64,000 nucleotides of DNA from Cobetia sp. L2A1 (GTDB taxonomy: Bacteria > Pseudomonadota > Gammaproteobacteria > Pseudomonadales > Halomonadaceae): contig NZ_CP047025.1 in the NCBI RefSeq assembly GCF_009796845.1, positions 682,001-746,000 of the forward strand, read 5' to 3'. This document shows, one piece after another, positions 51,250-60,554 of the stretch; within the stretch, counting starts at the first letter, position 1, and every line of letters starts with the position of its first letter. The notes beneath the pieces are model-generated. The model was not told the DNA's origin. It searched no databases and saw nothing but the letters and a program-made list of their open reading frames with translations. The position numbers were made by a program, and so were the translations under genes.

Positions 51250-51278
51250 AAAAAGGCCCCGCGATGCGAGGCCTTTGG
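51250..51278 (-). terminator. Terminator of betIBA
   Basis: On the minus strand AAAGGCC...GCG pairs with CGC...GGCCTTT (one mismatch) and is followed by TTTTTTG, about 35 bases beyond the betA stop. Confidence 0.85.
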
Positions 51279-51308
51279 TTATCGATCAGTCATGGACACT
51301 TGCGTGCA

Positions 51309-53024
51309 TCAGCTGCTGGTCGGAGCAGAATCGATCTGACGCTTTGATGGCTGCTTGGCTGGGGTGCCTGGCTCGATCACGAAATAGTCTGCCTCGGAGG
51401 CTGGCAGTGGCTCTTGACCCCGAATCTTGTCAGCCATTTTTTCGGCCAGCATGATCGTCGGCGCATTGAGATTGCCTGTCGGGATGATCGGGAATAGTGA
51501 GGCATCCACGACGCGCAGGTTTTCGATGCCATGCACGCGGCCAGCGCCGTCAACGACGGAGGTCTCGTCACTGCCCATTCGGCAGCTGCCACATGGGTGG
51601 TAGGCAGTTTCTGCGTGGTTGCGTACGTACTCGTCGAGCTCTGCATCGGTCTGTGCCTGCACACCCGGTGCCAGCTCTTTGCCACGATAGTCGTCCATCG
51701 CCGGTTGCGCGACGATTTCACGGGTCAGGCGGATAGCGGCGCGGAATTCCTGCCAATCACGTTCTTCGGCCATGTAATTGAAGAAAATCGACGGTGCGGC
51801 CTTGGGGTCCAGTGACGTCAGGCTGACGCGCCCTCGACTCTGGGACCGCATGGAGCCGACATGTGTCTGGAAGCCATGGCCCTGCACTGCACTCTTGCCG
51901 TTGTAGCTGATCGCGATCGGCAAGAAGTGGTACTGCAGGTTCGGCCACGCTTCACTGCTGTCGCTGCGAATGAATCCAGCAGCTTCAAATTGATTGCTGG
52001 CGCCAATACCGGTGCCCTTGAGCATCCATTCCAGTCCGATGGGCGGCTGGTTGTACCACTTGAGTGACGGATACAGTGAGATTGGCTTCTTGCACTCGTA
52101 CTGAATGTAGAGCTCCAGGTGATCCTGCAGGTTCTCGCCAACCCCCGGTAGGTGATGCACCATCTTCACGCCTAGCGGCTCGAGGCGTTCACGGTTACCG
52201 ATACCGGAGCGCTGCAGAATCTGTGGCGAAGCGATAGCGCCTCCACACAGCAGTACTTCCTTGCGCGCGCCAATACGATGATCCTGACCTTTACGCTCGT
52301 ATTTCACGCCGACAGCCGTCTTGTCCTCGAAGAGGATGACGTCAGTCGTCGCGCGCGTCTCGATAGTGACGTTGGGGCGCCTCCTGGCAGTATCCAGATA
52401 GCCGCGGGCGGTGGAAGCACGACGACCATTCTTGGTGACGAAGCGATCCATCGGGCCGAAGCCTTCCTGCTGGTAGCCGTTGACGTCTTCTGTTGCCGGA
52501 TAGCCCGCCTCGATACCCGCAGCGATAAAGGCATGATACAGCTCGTTGTTGCCTTTCTTGGGTGTCGTCACCGACACCGGACCCTCTCCACCGTGATAAT
52601 CGTTCGCGCCGATATCACGTGTCTCACACTTGCGGAAGTAGGGTAGACACTGACGATAGTTCCAGTCGGCCAGAATTGGATCCTTGGCCCAGTTGTCATA
52701 ATCCAACGCATTGCCGCGGATATAGCACATGCCATTGATCAGTGAGGAACCACCCAGGCCCTTGCCGCGGCCACATTCCATGCGGCGATTATTCATGTGC
52801 GGCTCGGGATCGGTACGGAAGTCCCAGTTGTAGCGCTGGCCCTGTAGAGGGAAGGCCAAGGCTGCCGGCATCTGGGTGCGGAAGTCGAAGCGATAATCCG
52901 GACCACCAGCTTCCAGCAGTAGCACGCTGACATCAGCATCTTCACTCAGGCGGGTGGCCAGCACGTTGCCGGCGCTACCTGCACCGATGATGACGTAGTC
53001 GTATTCACGATCGAAATGGCGCAT
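51309..53024 (-). CDS. betA: Choline dehydrogenase (BetA)
   Basis: BetA is a membrane-associated GMC flavoenzyme that oxidises choline to betaine aldehyde. The 571-aa sequence has the FAD motif [20 protein letters not shown] at about residue 10. [23 protein letters not shown] is the GMC signature 1, and [16 protein letters not shown] is signature 2. The catalytic His region is [13 protein letters not shown], and [19 protein letters not shown] lies near the end. GGAGAACAC precedes ATG 53024. It is the last gene of betI-betB-betA but lies an unusual 461 bases after betB. Confidence 0.96.
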   Translation of the reverse strand: MRHFDREYDYVIIGAGSAGNVLATRLSEDADVSVLLLEAGGPDYRFDFRTQMPAALAFPLQGQRYNWDFRTDPEPHMNNRRMECGRGKGLGGSSLINGMCYIRGNALDYDNWAKDPILADWNYRQCLPYFRKCETRDIGANDYHGGEGPVSVTTPKKGNNELYHAFIAAGIEAGYPATEDVNGYQQEGFGPMDRFVTKNGRRASTARGYLDTARRRPNVTIETRATTDVILFEDKTAVGVKYERKGQDHRIGARKEVLLCGGAIASPQILQRSGIGNRERLEPLGVKMVHHLPGVGENLQDHLELYIQYECKKPISLYPSLKWYNQPPIGLEWMLKGTGIGASNQFEAAGFIRSDSSEAWPNLQYHFLPIAISYNGKSAVQGHGFQTHVGSMRSQSRGRVSLTSLDPKAAPSIFFNYMAEERDWQEFRAAIRLTREIVAQPAMDDYRGKELAPGVQAQTDAELDEYVRNHAETAYHPCGSCRMGSDETSVVDGAGRVHGIENLRVVDASLFPIIPTGNLNAPTIMLAEKMADKIRGQEPLPASEADYFVIEPGTPAKQPSKRQIDSAPTSS

Positions 53025-53485
53025 GTGTTCTCCTCTGGCATTCTGCGTTTCTGTTATGAAACTTCACGGGACACCGACTGGCTCGCGAGACTTGCAAGAT
53101 TGATGTGATCTCGTCACAAGACTCACGAGACCGAGCATGTCCCGTGTAGCAGGTGCGTCAGATTGTCGGGGGGCTAGGTGTGTCGGTCATGAATCGCCGT
53201 CGGGGTCCTACATGACAGGCAGGGCTGTCACCAGGGGCGAGAAGACGACACATTGAAATTCGCGTACTGTCAGCGCCGCGTTGTAGCGTGCCCAATTGAG
53301 GTAGGAGGCGCTGTCACGTGGAATATAGGCGTGCAGTACGAACCGGCATGACGAGTGATCGACATGCCGGCGGGTAGGGCTTCTGGCGCGTTGTTGTCCG
53401 GCGTCAGGCGGATATGACGATTAGAAATGACCAGGGGCGTTCGGTGTGCGTCTGGTCGAGGCCTTGCAAGCCTGGGTAATACGAA
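53025..53485. other. Long spacer between betB and betA
   Basis: These 461 bases separate betB from betA, which are adjacent in most bet operons. I see no terminator, tRNA or startable gene. One minus-strand stretch (about 53213-53400) is open for some 60 codons with protein-like composition (AYIPRDSASYLNWARY) but has no start codon or ribosome-binding site. It could be a decayed remnant or chance. Confidence 0.5.
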
Positions 53486-54967
53486 TTAGAAGGCAGACTC
53501 GAACGGGCCCATCTCAATCAGAACGGACTTGGTTTGAGTGTAGTGCGCAAGCGTCTCGACGCCATTCTCACGGCCAATACCGGACTGCTTGTAACCACCG
53601 ACCGGCATTTCGGATGGGGATTCACCCCAGGTGTTGACCCAGCAGATGCCCGCTTCAAGCTGATGAATCACGCGGTGAGCGCGATTCAGGCTCTCGGTGA
53701 ACAGGCCTGCAGCCAGGCCGTAGGTGGTGTCGTTGGCGCGACGGATGACTTCTTCTTCACTATCGAAGGATAGAATGGCCATTACTGGGCCGAAGATCTC
53801 TTCCTTGACGATGCGCATGTCATCGCTGCAATCGGTAAAGACGGTCGGGGCTACCCAGGCGCCTTTGGCGAACTGGCCTTCGGTCATGCGTTCGCCACCG
53901 GCGATCAGACGGGCACCGTCCTGACGGCCGATCTCAAGATAGGACACGACCTTGTCGAGGTGCTCGAAGCTGACCAGCGGACCGAAGGTGGTGGTGCGAT
54001 CCTGAGGGTCACCCGCCTTGATGCGTGCCACACGCTCAACAATCTTGGCCTCGAACGCATCCTTGACGCTTGACTCGACGAACACGCGAGTACCGTTGGT
54101 GCACACCTGGCCGGAGCTGTAGAAGTTGGCCATCATGGCGCCATCGGCAGCGCGATCGAGGTCGGAGTCCGCGAATACCAGCAGCGGGGACTTGCCGCCC
54201 AGCTCCATGGTGACTTCCTTGAGACTTGACGAGGCAGAGGCAGACATGACTTTCTTGCCAGTCCCCGCTTCACCCGTGAAGGAAATCTTGGCGATATCCG
54301 GATGCTCGGTCAGCATCACGCCGACGCGAGCATCGCCTTGCACGACGTTGAATACACCGTTCGGCAGACCCGCTTCGGTGAAGATCTCAGCCAGCTTCAG
54401 CGCGGTCAACGGGGTGACTTCGCTGGGCTTGAAGACCATGGCGTTGCCTGCTGCCAGCGCCGGCGCTGCCTTCCAGCAGGCGATCTGGATCGGGTAGTTC
54501 CAGGCGCCGATAGCGCCAATGACGCCCAGCGGTTCCTTGCGGGTATAAACAAAGGCTTCGGTGCGCAGTGGCACTTGAGTACCCTCGATTGCTGGCGCAA
54601 GGCCTGCATAGTATTCGAGTGCATCAGCACCAGTGACGATATCGACGACTTCGGTCTCGGACAACGGCTTGCCAGTGTCGAGTGTTTCGAGTAGCGCTAG
54701 CTCGTCGTTACGTTCGCGTAGCAGGTCAACGGCGCGACGCATGATGCGTGAGCGCTCCATGCCAGTCATTGCGGCCCAGATTTTTTGGCCTTTTAGTGCA
54801 CTGGCGACGGCGGTATCGACATCAGCGCCGCTGGCTTGCTGTACGTTGGCAATGACGTCGCCAGTCGCCGGATTGACGGTTTCGAAGGTCTCGCTGGAAG
54901 AGGCGTCTACTCGACGGCCATCGATATAAAGGGTCTGGGTCGGGAAGCTAGTGTTGTCGTTAGCCAT
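53486..54967 (-). CDS. betB: Betaine aldehyde dehydrogenase (BetB)
   Basis: BetB is an NAD(P)-dependent aldehyde dehydrogenase that makes glycine betaine from betaine aldehyde (493 aa; E. coli 490). The substrate and cofactor region is [17 protein letters not shown]. The general base Glu lies in [19 protein letters not shown] at about residue 255. The nucleophile Cys is in [18 protein letters not shown] at about 289, and the C-terminal [26 protein letters not shown] follows the family. GCAGGAG precedes the ATG. It lies 73 bases after betI. Confidence 0.96.
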   Translation of the reverse strand: MANDNTSFPTQTLYIDGRRVDASSSETFETVNPATGDVIANVQQASGADVDTAVASALKGQKIWAAMTGMERSRIMRRAVDLLRERNDELALLETLDTGKPLSETEVVDIVTGADALEYYAGLAPAIEGTQVPLRTEAFVYTRKEPLGVIGAIGAWNYPIQIACWKAAPALAAGNAMVFKPSEVTPLTALKLAEIFTEAGLPNGVFNVVQGDARVGVMLTEHPDIAKISFTGEAGTGKKVMSASASSSLKEVTMELGGKSPLLVFADSDLDRAADGAMMANFYSSGQVCTNGTRVFVESSVKDAFEAKIVERVARIKAGDPQDRTTTFGPLVSFEHLDKVVSYLEIGRQDGARLIAGGERMTEGQFAKGAWVAPTVFTDCSDDMRIVKEEIFGPVMAILSFDSEEEVIRRANDTTYGLAAGLFTESLNRAHRVIHQLEAGICWVNTWGESPSEMPVGGYKQSGIGRENGVETLAHYTQTKSVLIEMGPFESAF

Positions 54968-55040
54968 GCTTGCGCTCCTGCAGGATTCAGGGAAATGGGG
55001 ATAGGTGTTTTATTGGGGGCTGGTAGTCATGACGGCAGTG

Positions 55041-55715
55041 CTAGGCATTGATCAAGCGTTCGCTTGCGGTTTGGCGGCAGGCGCGGGAATCAGGTGTACT
55101 TGCCGACTCGGCCATCATCGAGGTGCTCGCGTGAAGCGTTAGCTGATACTCGACATATTCATAGGCCAGGCGTCGCGCGCGCTCGACATCAAGGCCATCC
55201 GGTGCCAATGCACCGCGCAGCCAAAGGCCGTCAATCAATGCGGCGAGTCCTGCTGCTGCATCGCGCGCTGCTTCACGTAGCATGACGCGTCGGAACAGTG
55301 CTGACAGATTGGACACTAGCCTGCGATCGTTGACCTTCTGTAGGCGTTCAAGTGGAATGCGATGCATGCTGGAGGCCCAGAATGCCAGCCAGGTCTTGGA
55401 GACGGCCCGACTGACCTGGCTGCGATCGAAGTTGCCGTCGATCACAGCGTGCAGGTGACTGCGCACATCATCGCTGGCCAGGCTGGCGCGGCGTTCGCTG
55501 ACAGCACTGCGCAGGTCGGTCAGGATCTGACGCATGGTGGCTTCCATCAAGCCATCCTTGCCGCCGAAATAGTGGCTGATGATGCCAGCAGAAACCCCCG
55601 CGTGGCGTGCAATACGCACCACGGTCGCATCAGCCAAGCCAGCCTCATCGATAGCCTGCATGGTGGCCAGGATCAATTGGCGGCGGCGGATGGGCTCCAT
55701 TCCCACTTTCGGCAT
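55041..55715 (-). CDS. betI: Choline-responsive repressor BetI
   Basis: BetI is a TetR-family repressor of the betaine genes that releases DNA when choline is present. The 224-aa protein opens MPKVGMEPIRRRQLILATMQAIDEAGLADATVVRIARHAGVSAGIISHYFGGKDGL, almost the family consensus for BetI. The effector domain contains WLAFWASSMH and GLAALIDGLWLRGAL. GGAGCAAACTG precedes ATG 55715. It is first in the betIBA operon, and a perfect palindrome of the BetI type lies about 150 bases upstream. Confidence 0.95.
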   Translation of the reverse strand: MPKVGMEPIRRRQLILATMQAIDEAGLADATVVRIARHAGVSAGIISHYFGGKDGLMEATMRQILTDLRSAVSERRASLASDDVRSHLHAVIDGNFDRSQVSRAVSKTWLAFWASSMHRIPLERLQKVNDRRLVSNLSALFRRVMLREAARDAAAGLAALIDGLWLRGALAPDGLDVERARRLAYEYVEYQLTLHASTSMMAESASTPDSRACRQTASERLINA

Positions 55716-56097
55716 CAGTTTGCTCCTTATCAAGTGGCATATCGGGGGTGATCACGTAATGATACTAGGGTACGTGATGATTACCGCTTTGCTGAGAGCA
55801 ACGTGCATTCTGCTCTAGCGCCTCTTCATTGCTGAGGCCGCAGGGTGCATCGCTTCAAAATATTTTATTGAACGTTCAATTAACAAAAATTGTAATAGCT
55901 GCTGAGATGCGCGTCAAGTTGCATAATAAATAGTTATTGAAAGTGGGGTGTAGTAGAACACATGATGTCAGGTAGGACGCTGTATAGCACTGCCAGAATA
56001 TCGTGAAGTATGCATCATGGTGGCCTGTGCAAGGTGATGCCTCGTGCAGGGTGTATGGATGCCGAATAAAAATCGAAAAACAAGACAAGGGGTAGGT
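55716..56097. other. Divergent control region betI/choX
   Basis: These 382 bases between the divergent betI and choX genes are markedly AT-rich around 55850-55940. They contain the palindromic operator at 55867. No gene is present. Both promoters should lie here. Confidence 0.65.
55867..55880. promoter_or_regulatory. BetI operator (perfect 14-bp palindrome)
   Basis: ATTGAACGTTCAAT is a perfect palindrome between betI and choX. BetI sites described in other proteobacteria centre on a very similar TTGAACGTTCAA core. Placed between divergent genes, it can control both betIBA and choX. Confidence 0.8.
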
Positions 56098-57051
56098 ATG
56101 AAAGCATTATTGAGCATTGCAGCGTTGCCGGTAGGCTTGGCGACGGGATTGCTATTGGTGCCACAGGCGCAAGCAGACGTTTCGGAAGAGTGTCGTACGG
56201 TACGTTTCGCTGAGGTTGGCTGGTCAGATATCACAGCGACCACAGCGCTCACGCGCAGCGTGCTTGAGGGGCTGGGCTACGAGACCACTTCTGACACCAT
56301 CTCTGTACCGATCGCCTATGCCGGGATGAAGAATGGCGACTTTGATGTCTTCCTTGGTAACTGGATGCCATCGATGGCTTCTATTAGCGATCCTTATATC
56401 GAGAAAGGGCAGGTCGAGCGTCCGCGCGCCAACCTTGAAGGCGCCAAATATACCCTCGCCGTGCCGCAGTATGTACTGGATGCGGGCGTAACGTCAGTGG
56501 CAGATCTCGTCAAGAATATTGATAAGTTCGATGGGCGTATCTACGGCATCGAAGCTGGCAATGATGGTAACATGATCATTTCTGACATGATTGATGATGA
56601 TGCCTTCGGCATGAGCAAATTCGAGATGATTGATTCCTCCGAGGCCGGCATGCTGGCTGAGGTGAAAGCAAAGATTTCTGCCAAGGAATGGATCGTCTTC
56701 CTCGGTTGGGAGCCGCATCCCATGAATACGCGTTTTGACATGGGATATCTAAAGGGTGCTGATGACTATTTCGGCCCGAACCTTGGTGGGGCGACTGTCT
56801 ATACCAATACCCGGGCGAGCTATAGCACTGAGTGCAGTAACGTAGGTGCCCTGCTGGCCAATCTTGAGTTCACGCTCGAGATGGAGAATCAGATCATGGG
56901 CGACATTATGGATGAGGGGGCTGATCCTGATGAGGCTGCATCCAGTTGGCTCAAGGACCATTCGCAGGTACTGGAGGCCTGGCTGGAAGGTGTGAATACT
57001 GTTGATGGCAAGCCGGGTCTTGCAGCAGTGAAAACGTCACTTGGGCTTTAA
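56098..57051 (+). CDS. choX: Choline-binding periplasmic protein (ChoX/BetX type)
   Basis: This is a 317-aa substrate-binding protein of the glycine betaine/choline ABC class. The signal peptide ends LLLVPQAQA (residue 26). Trp42, Trp89, Tyr118 and Trp204 fall one position from the choline-cage residues Trp43, Trp90, Tyr119 and Trp205 of Sinorhizobium ChoX. Two Cys at 32 and 246 could form the disulfide known there. AAGGGGTAGGT precedes ATG 56098, ruling out the longer frame. No permease or ATPase follows, since the next features are tRNAs. It is therefore an orphan binding protein that must use a transporter encoded elsewhere. Confidence 0.92.
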   Translation: MKALLSIAALPVGLATGLLLVPQAQADVSEECRTVRFAEVGWSDITATTALTRSVLEGLGYETTSDTISVPIAYAGMKNGDFDVFLGNWMPSMASISDPYIEKGQVERPRANLEGAKYTLAVPQYVLDAGVTSVADLVKNIDKFDGRIYGIEAGNDGNMIISDMIDDDAFGMSKFEMIDSSEAGMLAEVKAKISAKEWIVFLGWEPHPMNTRFDMGYLKGADDYFGPNLGGATVYTNTRASYSTECSNVGALLANLEFTLEMENQIMGDIMDEGADPDEAASSWLKDHSQVLEAWLEGVNTVDGKPGLAAVKTSLGL

Positions 57052-57169
57052 GCTTTCCGATATACGGTGAGCATGTCGTGAGAGAGAGCATGGCGGATGA
57101 ATGTCAGGGTTTTTGATAAAAACTGCTTGCAATTCAGCAGCCTGACCTGCAATATACGCTCCGTCGTGT

Positions 57170-57246
57170 GGCTACATAGCTCAGCTGGTTAGAGCACATC
57201 ACTCATAATGATGGGGTCCCCTGTTCAAATCAGGGTGTAGCCACCA
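57170..57246 (+). tRNA. tRNA-Met (CAT)
   Basis: This 77-base cloverleaf has the acceptor stem GGCTACA/TGTAGCC and an encoded ACCA end. The anticodon loop CTCATAA is closed by CATCA/TGATG. The T stem is CCCTG/CAGGG around TTCAAAT. The sequence matches the elongator tRNA-Met type of gammaproteobacteria. It differs by one T-loop base from the copy at 62072. Confidence 0.95.
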
Positions 57247-57254
57247 GTGATTCC

Positions 57255-57278
57255 AAGGCCTGCATACGTGCGGGCCTT
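57255..57278 (+). terminator. Weak hairpin after tRNA-Met
   Basis: AAGGCCTGCA pairs with TGCGGGCCTT (one T-G wobble) around TACG, just downstream of the tRNA. No T run follows, so it is a weak terminator or processing signal. Confidence 0.5.
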
Positions 57279-57371
57279 GTCACATCAAAAAGTCGCTTTT
57301 CGTGCTTTTGGGTGTGAATTCGAAAGGATGAATTAGGTGGGTTCTACGGCAGTCTGAATGGCTGAAGGTGG

Positions 57372-57399
57372 TTGACGCCATTGAGTATTTCCGTATAAT
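57372..57399 (+). promoter_or_regulatory. Sigma-70 promoter of the tRNA-Asn genes
   Basis: TTGACG and TATAAT are separated by 16 bases, with a GC-rich discriminator (CGTCGCG) after them. The first tRNA-Asn starts 21 bases past the -10. The GC-rich discriminator fits growth-rate or stringent control. Confidence 0.88.
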
Positions 57400-57420
57400 T
57401 CGTCGCGTGCTTAAGGTTGT

Positions 57421-57496
57421 TCCTCGATAGCTCAGTTGGTAGAGCAAATGACTGTTAATCATTGGGTCACAGGTTCGAGTCCTGTTCGAGGAGCCA
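57421..57496 (+). tRNA. tRNA-Asn (GTT), copy 1
   Basis: This 76-base cloverleaf has acceptor stem TCCTCGA/TCGAGGA, an encoded GCCA end and anticodon loop CTGTTAA. It is the first of three identical copies. Confidence 0.97.
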
Positions 57497-57570
57497 ATAG
57501 CGCATGCTTGAAATGTCATGCAGATAGCGTCAGAAATGACGATGTCGATGACAGAAGGATTTCCGGTCGT

Positions 57571-57646
57571 TCCTCGATAGCTCAGTTGGTAGAGCAAATG
57601 ACTGTTAATCATTGGGTCACAGGTTCGAGTCCTGTTCGAGGAGCCA
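57571..57646 (+). tRNA. tRNA-Asn (GTT), copy 2
   Basis: It is identical over 76 bases to the copy at 57421, after a 74-base spacer with no promoter of its own that I can see. It is probably cut from a common precursor. Confidence 0.97.
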
Positions 57647-57744
57647 ATCCAAGGCTACCTGCCAATGCCGGAAATTACGCTGAACGATGAATCTCTTCAT
57701 CGTCAGTAACAGTATCAGCTATGATGCTGCCTGATATTTTATGT

Positions 57745-57820
57745 TCCTCGATAGCTCAGTTGGTAGAGCAAATGACTGTTAATCATTGGGTCACAGGTTC
57801 GAGTCCTGTTCGAGGAGCCA
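57745..57820 (+). tRNA. tRNA-Asn (GTT), copy 3
   Basis: This third identical 76-base copy follows a 98-base spacer. Confidence 0.97.
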
Positions 57821-58153
57821 ATATCACACTTTCTATCTTTCCCCTTCTTCGTCGACATGCTTTGCTTGGCTCTGCTGCTTCCTGAAGATCTCCTGTAGAT
57901 TCGAGATTCCTTGTCCGCTTGAACCCTTGTGTGTCATTTATCTGTCGTTCGACGTCTCCCTGTCTTTTGTGGCTATCATTGCTGGCATCTCGCTTGCAGT
58001 ATTTCATCGTGAGCGTCTTCCTTCTCTCAGGGCATGGCTCTCGATCGCCTATCGCTATTTTTATCTCTATCTGTTTTTAACGAATTGACGAAAAGGGCCC
58101 CTGCGCTCATGGAGGGCAGGGGCCTTGATCTTCAAAAGCAATGAAGTGGTGTA
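57821..58153. other. Intergenic region between tRNA-Asn and prc
   Basis: These 333 bases are strongly pyrimidine-rich on the plus strand and hold no supportable gene. The only long plus-strand frame begins inside the tRNA. The prc terminator is at 58092. Confidence 0.5.
58092..58126 (-). terminator. Terminator of prc
   Basis: GGCCCCTGC pairs with GCAGGGGCC around an 11-base loop. On the minus strand the stem is followed by CTTTTCG, about 30 bases past the prc stop. Confidence 0.8.
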
Positions 58154-60256
58154 TTACTTGTCGCCGTTCAGGTGGGCATAGTCGAGCAAGATCTCTGCAC
58201 TCTCTTGAAGTTGCGCCTGGTCAATAGGATCCTTGGCTTCCTTGTCTTCGATGGCATCATCGATTTCAGGAGTCTTTTGCGGGTCACTATCAGCGGCAGA
58301 AACGTGATCGCTGGCAGCATCCAGCTCTGCAAAGCTTTTCAGTTCCTTGAGGCCCAGTGCACGGCGGCGCTTGTTTTCCAGTGCTAGCTGTTCGGCTTCC
58401 TGTGCGTCCATTTCACGCTTGCGCTGCTCGCGATTGAGGCTGATGCTCGTCTGTTGGGCGCGCAACGTTCTGGACAGTGAAACTTCACTCTGCAGGTAGG
58501 AGAAGTTCGGTTCTTGCTCGGCGCGGCTTTCGTGGCGGGCACGTAGTGCTGCCAGATAGCGTGCGGGATCTCCGTGGCGGCGATATTTCACCGGACGTAC
58601 CTGGTCCCAAGGTAAGGCGTAGTCGAGGCTGGATTCACCGATTTCCTTCGGGTCAATGACACTTGGGAAGTCGATATCCGGCTTGACGCCCTTGTTCTGA
58701 GTGGAGTCACCGGAAATACGGTAGAACTTGGCGCGTGTCAGCTTGATCTCACCCTGTGTCAGCGACGAGATGGTCTGTACGGTCCCCTTGCCGAAAGTCT
58801 GGCTGCCAATGATCAGGCCGCGTCCGTAGTCCTGGATAGCACCGGCAAAGATCTCGGATGCTGAAGCGGAAAGACGATTGACCAGTACGGTCAGCGGGCC
58901 ATCGTAGTGCGTGCCAGCTTCGGTATCGCCATACAGACTGATGCGTCCGCGTGCGTCACGTACCTGCACGGTGGGGCCGCGATCGATGAACAGGCCGATC
59001 ATCGAGTTGGCCTCCTGCAGTGCACCGCCGCCATTGTTACGCAGGTCCAGTACGATACCTTCGACCTTCTTGGCCTTGAGTTCGTCGATCAGGCGCGCCA
59101 CATCACGAGTCGTGCTGCGGTAGTCGTCTTCACCGGCCTGCCAGGCATCGAAGTCGACATAGAAGGCGGGTACGTGAATCACGCCGATCTTGTGCATGCC
59201 ATCTTCGCGTTTGACATCGATGACCTTGGCGTTGGCTGCCTGATCTTCAAGCTTGACGGTGTCACGAGTGATGTCCACTTCACGTGTCTTGGTGACATCC
59301 AGTGACTGAGCCGGGATGACCTCAAGGCGCACGATGGAGCCCTTGGGGCCACGGATCAGATCGACCACTTCGTCCAGGCGCATGCCTACGACGTTGGTCC
59401 ATTCATCATCTTCCTGGCCGACGGCCACGATGCGATCCGCTGGCTTGAGCTCACCATCCTTCTCGGCAGGGCCGCCAGGTACCAGGCTGGACACCTTGAC
59501 GTACTCGCCTTCCGACTGAAGTAGCGCACCGATGCCATCCAGCGACAACTTCATCTGGATGTCGAAGGATTCCCCTTGGCGCGGCGAGAAGTATTCGCTG
59601 TGCGGATCAATGCTGCCAGTAACGGCATGCATGATCAGCGTCAGAATATCTTCGTCATTGGTCTGCTCTATGCGATTGAGCTGATTGCTGTAGCGCTCGC
59701 TCAGCGTCTTGCCGATATCTTCGTCAGTCTTGTCAGAGAGCGACATTGAGAGCCAGGCATTCTTGAGACGCTTGCGCCATAGCGTGTCGAGGTCATTTTC
59801 GCTATCGGCCCACGGGCTGTCCTTGCGATCCAGCGCCAGGCGGTCATCCTTTTCGAAATCAAATTTCGGATGTGCATCCAGCGTCTTTACCAGCCATTTC
59901 AGGCGTGAGGTAAGGCGCTGCTGATAGCGGTCATATAGCGCATAGACTCGCTCCAGGTTGCCATCGACCATGGCGTCGTCAAAATCACGACGCAAATCGC
60001 TGAACTCACTGATATCAGTGTCGAGCAGATAGGCTTTCTGTGGATCGAGGGTCTTCAGGTACTGGGCGAAAGCTTGGTTGGCCCAGTGATCATCCAGCGT
60101 CACATCTTCGTAATGCCCATAGCGCAATGACTCGGCAACTTCGCGAGCAGCCTGTGCATCGGCGTCAGTAGGTGTGACCGCGGCACTGGCAGGGCCAGCC
60201 AAAGCAAGGCACAGGGCAATAAATGCCGTGCGCCGGACGTTTACGAACAGGCTCAT
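58154..60256 (-). CDS. prc: Carboxy-terminal (tail-specific) protease Prc
   Basis: Prc is a periplasmic PDZ serine protease that trims penicillin-binding protein 3 and degrades peptidoglycan hydrolases and tagged proteins. The 700-aa protein (E. coli 682) has a signal peptide ending LALAGPASA. A large N-terminal helical domain follows, then a PDZ domain (IGALLQSEGEYVKVSSLVPGGPAEKDG). The Ser/Lys dyad is in LSASASEIFAGAIQ and GSQTFGKGTVQT. The C-terminal helical domain is acidic toward its end. GGAG precedes ATG 60256; a TTG one codon upstream is not preferred. It is a single gene with its own terminator. Confidence 0.95.
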   Translation of the reverse strand: MSLFVNVRRTAFIALCLALAGPASAAVTPTDADAQAAREVAESLRYGHYEDVTLDDHWANQAFAQYLKTLDPQKAYLLDTDISEFSDLRRDFDDAMVDGNLERVYALYDRYQQRLTSRLKWLVKTLDAHPKFDFEKDDRLALDRKDSPWADSENDLDTLWRKRLKNAWLSMSLSDKTDEDIGKTLSERYSNQLNRIEQTNDEDILTLIMHAVTGSIDPHSEYFSPRQGESFDIQMKLSLDGIGALLQSEGEYVKVSSLVPGGPAEKDGELKPADRIVAVGQEDDEWTNVVGMRLDEVVDLIRGPKGSIVRLEVIPAQSLDVTKTREVDITRDTVKLEDQAANAKVIDVKREDGMHKIGVIHVPAFYVDFDAWQAGEDDYRSTTRDVARLIDELKAKKVEGIVLDLRNNGGGALQEANSMIGLFIDRGPTVQVRDARGRISLYGDTEAGTHYDGPLTVLVNRLSASASEIFAGAIQDYGRGLIIGSQTFGKGTVQTISSLTQGEIKLTRAKFYRISGDSTQNKGVKPDIDFPSVIDPKEIGESSLDYALPWDQVRPVKYRRHGDPARYLAALRARHESRAEQEPNFSYLQSEVSLSRTLRAQQTSISLNREQRKREMDAQEAEQLALENKRRRALGLKELKSFAELDAASDHVSAADSDPQKTPEIDDAIEDKEAKDPIDQAQLQESAEILLDYAHLNGDK

Positions 60257-60554
60257 CAATGAAGCACTCCCGATTCATGTACACTCTGCTCCCTGAACGA
60301 CCACCCCGCAGGGCAGTCGAGCGGGCATTGTAGCAGTCTCCCGCGTCAGGCACAGTTGCCTGCCGTTGATACGCGGGTCTTGTGGCATGTCGCGTCGGCG
60401 CAGGGGGTGTCGTAGCCACAGCGCTTCGGTCGACAGCCTAAGTAGAATCTGCTCGCTGGCCATCACCTCGCAAGATGGATGGCCTGAGGCTTTTTTCTAG
60501 CGTGTCTCTTCTTATACAGTGCCTTGCATTCATCTTCGAGGACTTGACGCCATC

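Larger units (their letters stand above)
51001..51308. other. Region between betA and fadE
   Basis: These 308 bases hold the fadE promoter region with the PsrA-type site at 51114 and, next to betA, the betA terminator at 51250. No gene is seen. Confidence 0.6.

Noticed and set aside
53213..53400. A possible small protein in the betB-betA spacer (minus strand)
   Set aside because: About 60 codons are open, but there is no start codon or Shine-Dalgarno sequence. I keep it only as a possible remnant.
57170..57246. Reading the CAT-anticodon tRNAs as tRNA-Ile2 or initiator tRNA
   Set aside because: The first pair of the acceptor stem is G-C, unlike the C-A mismatch of initiators, and the body matches elongator tRNA-Met. 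The Ile2 identity is less likely, though not excluded without a model search.
57421..57820. A CRISPR-like pattern of repeats and spacers
   Set aside because: The 76-base repeats are tRNA-Asn genes with correct cloverleaf folds; the spacers are intergenic.
57786..58088. A 100-codon plus-strand frame after the tRNA-Asn array
   Set aside because: It begins inside tRNA-Asn copy 3 and has a biased Ser/Cys/Phe/Leu composition, so it is not a gene.
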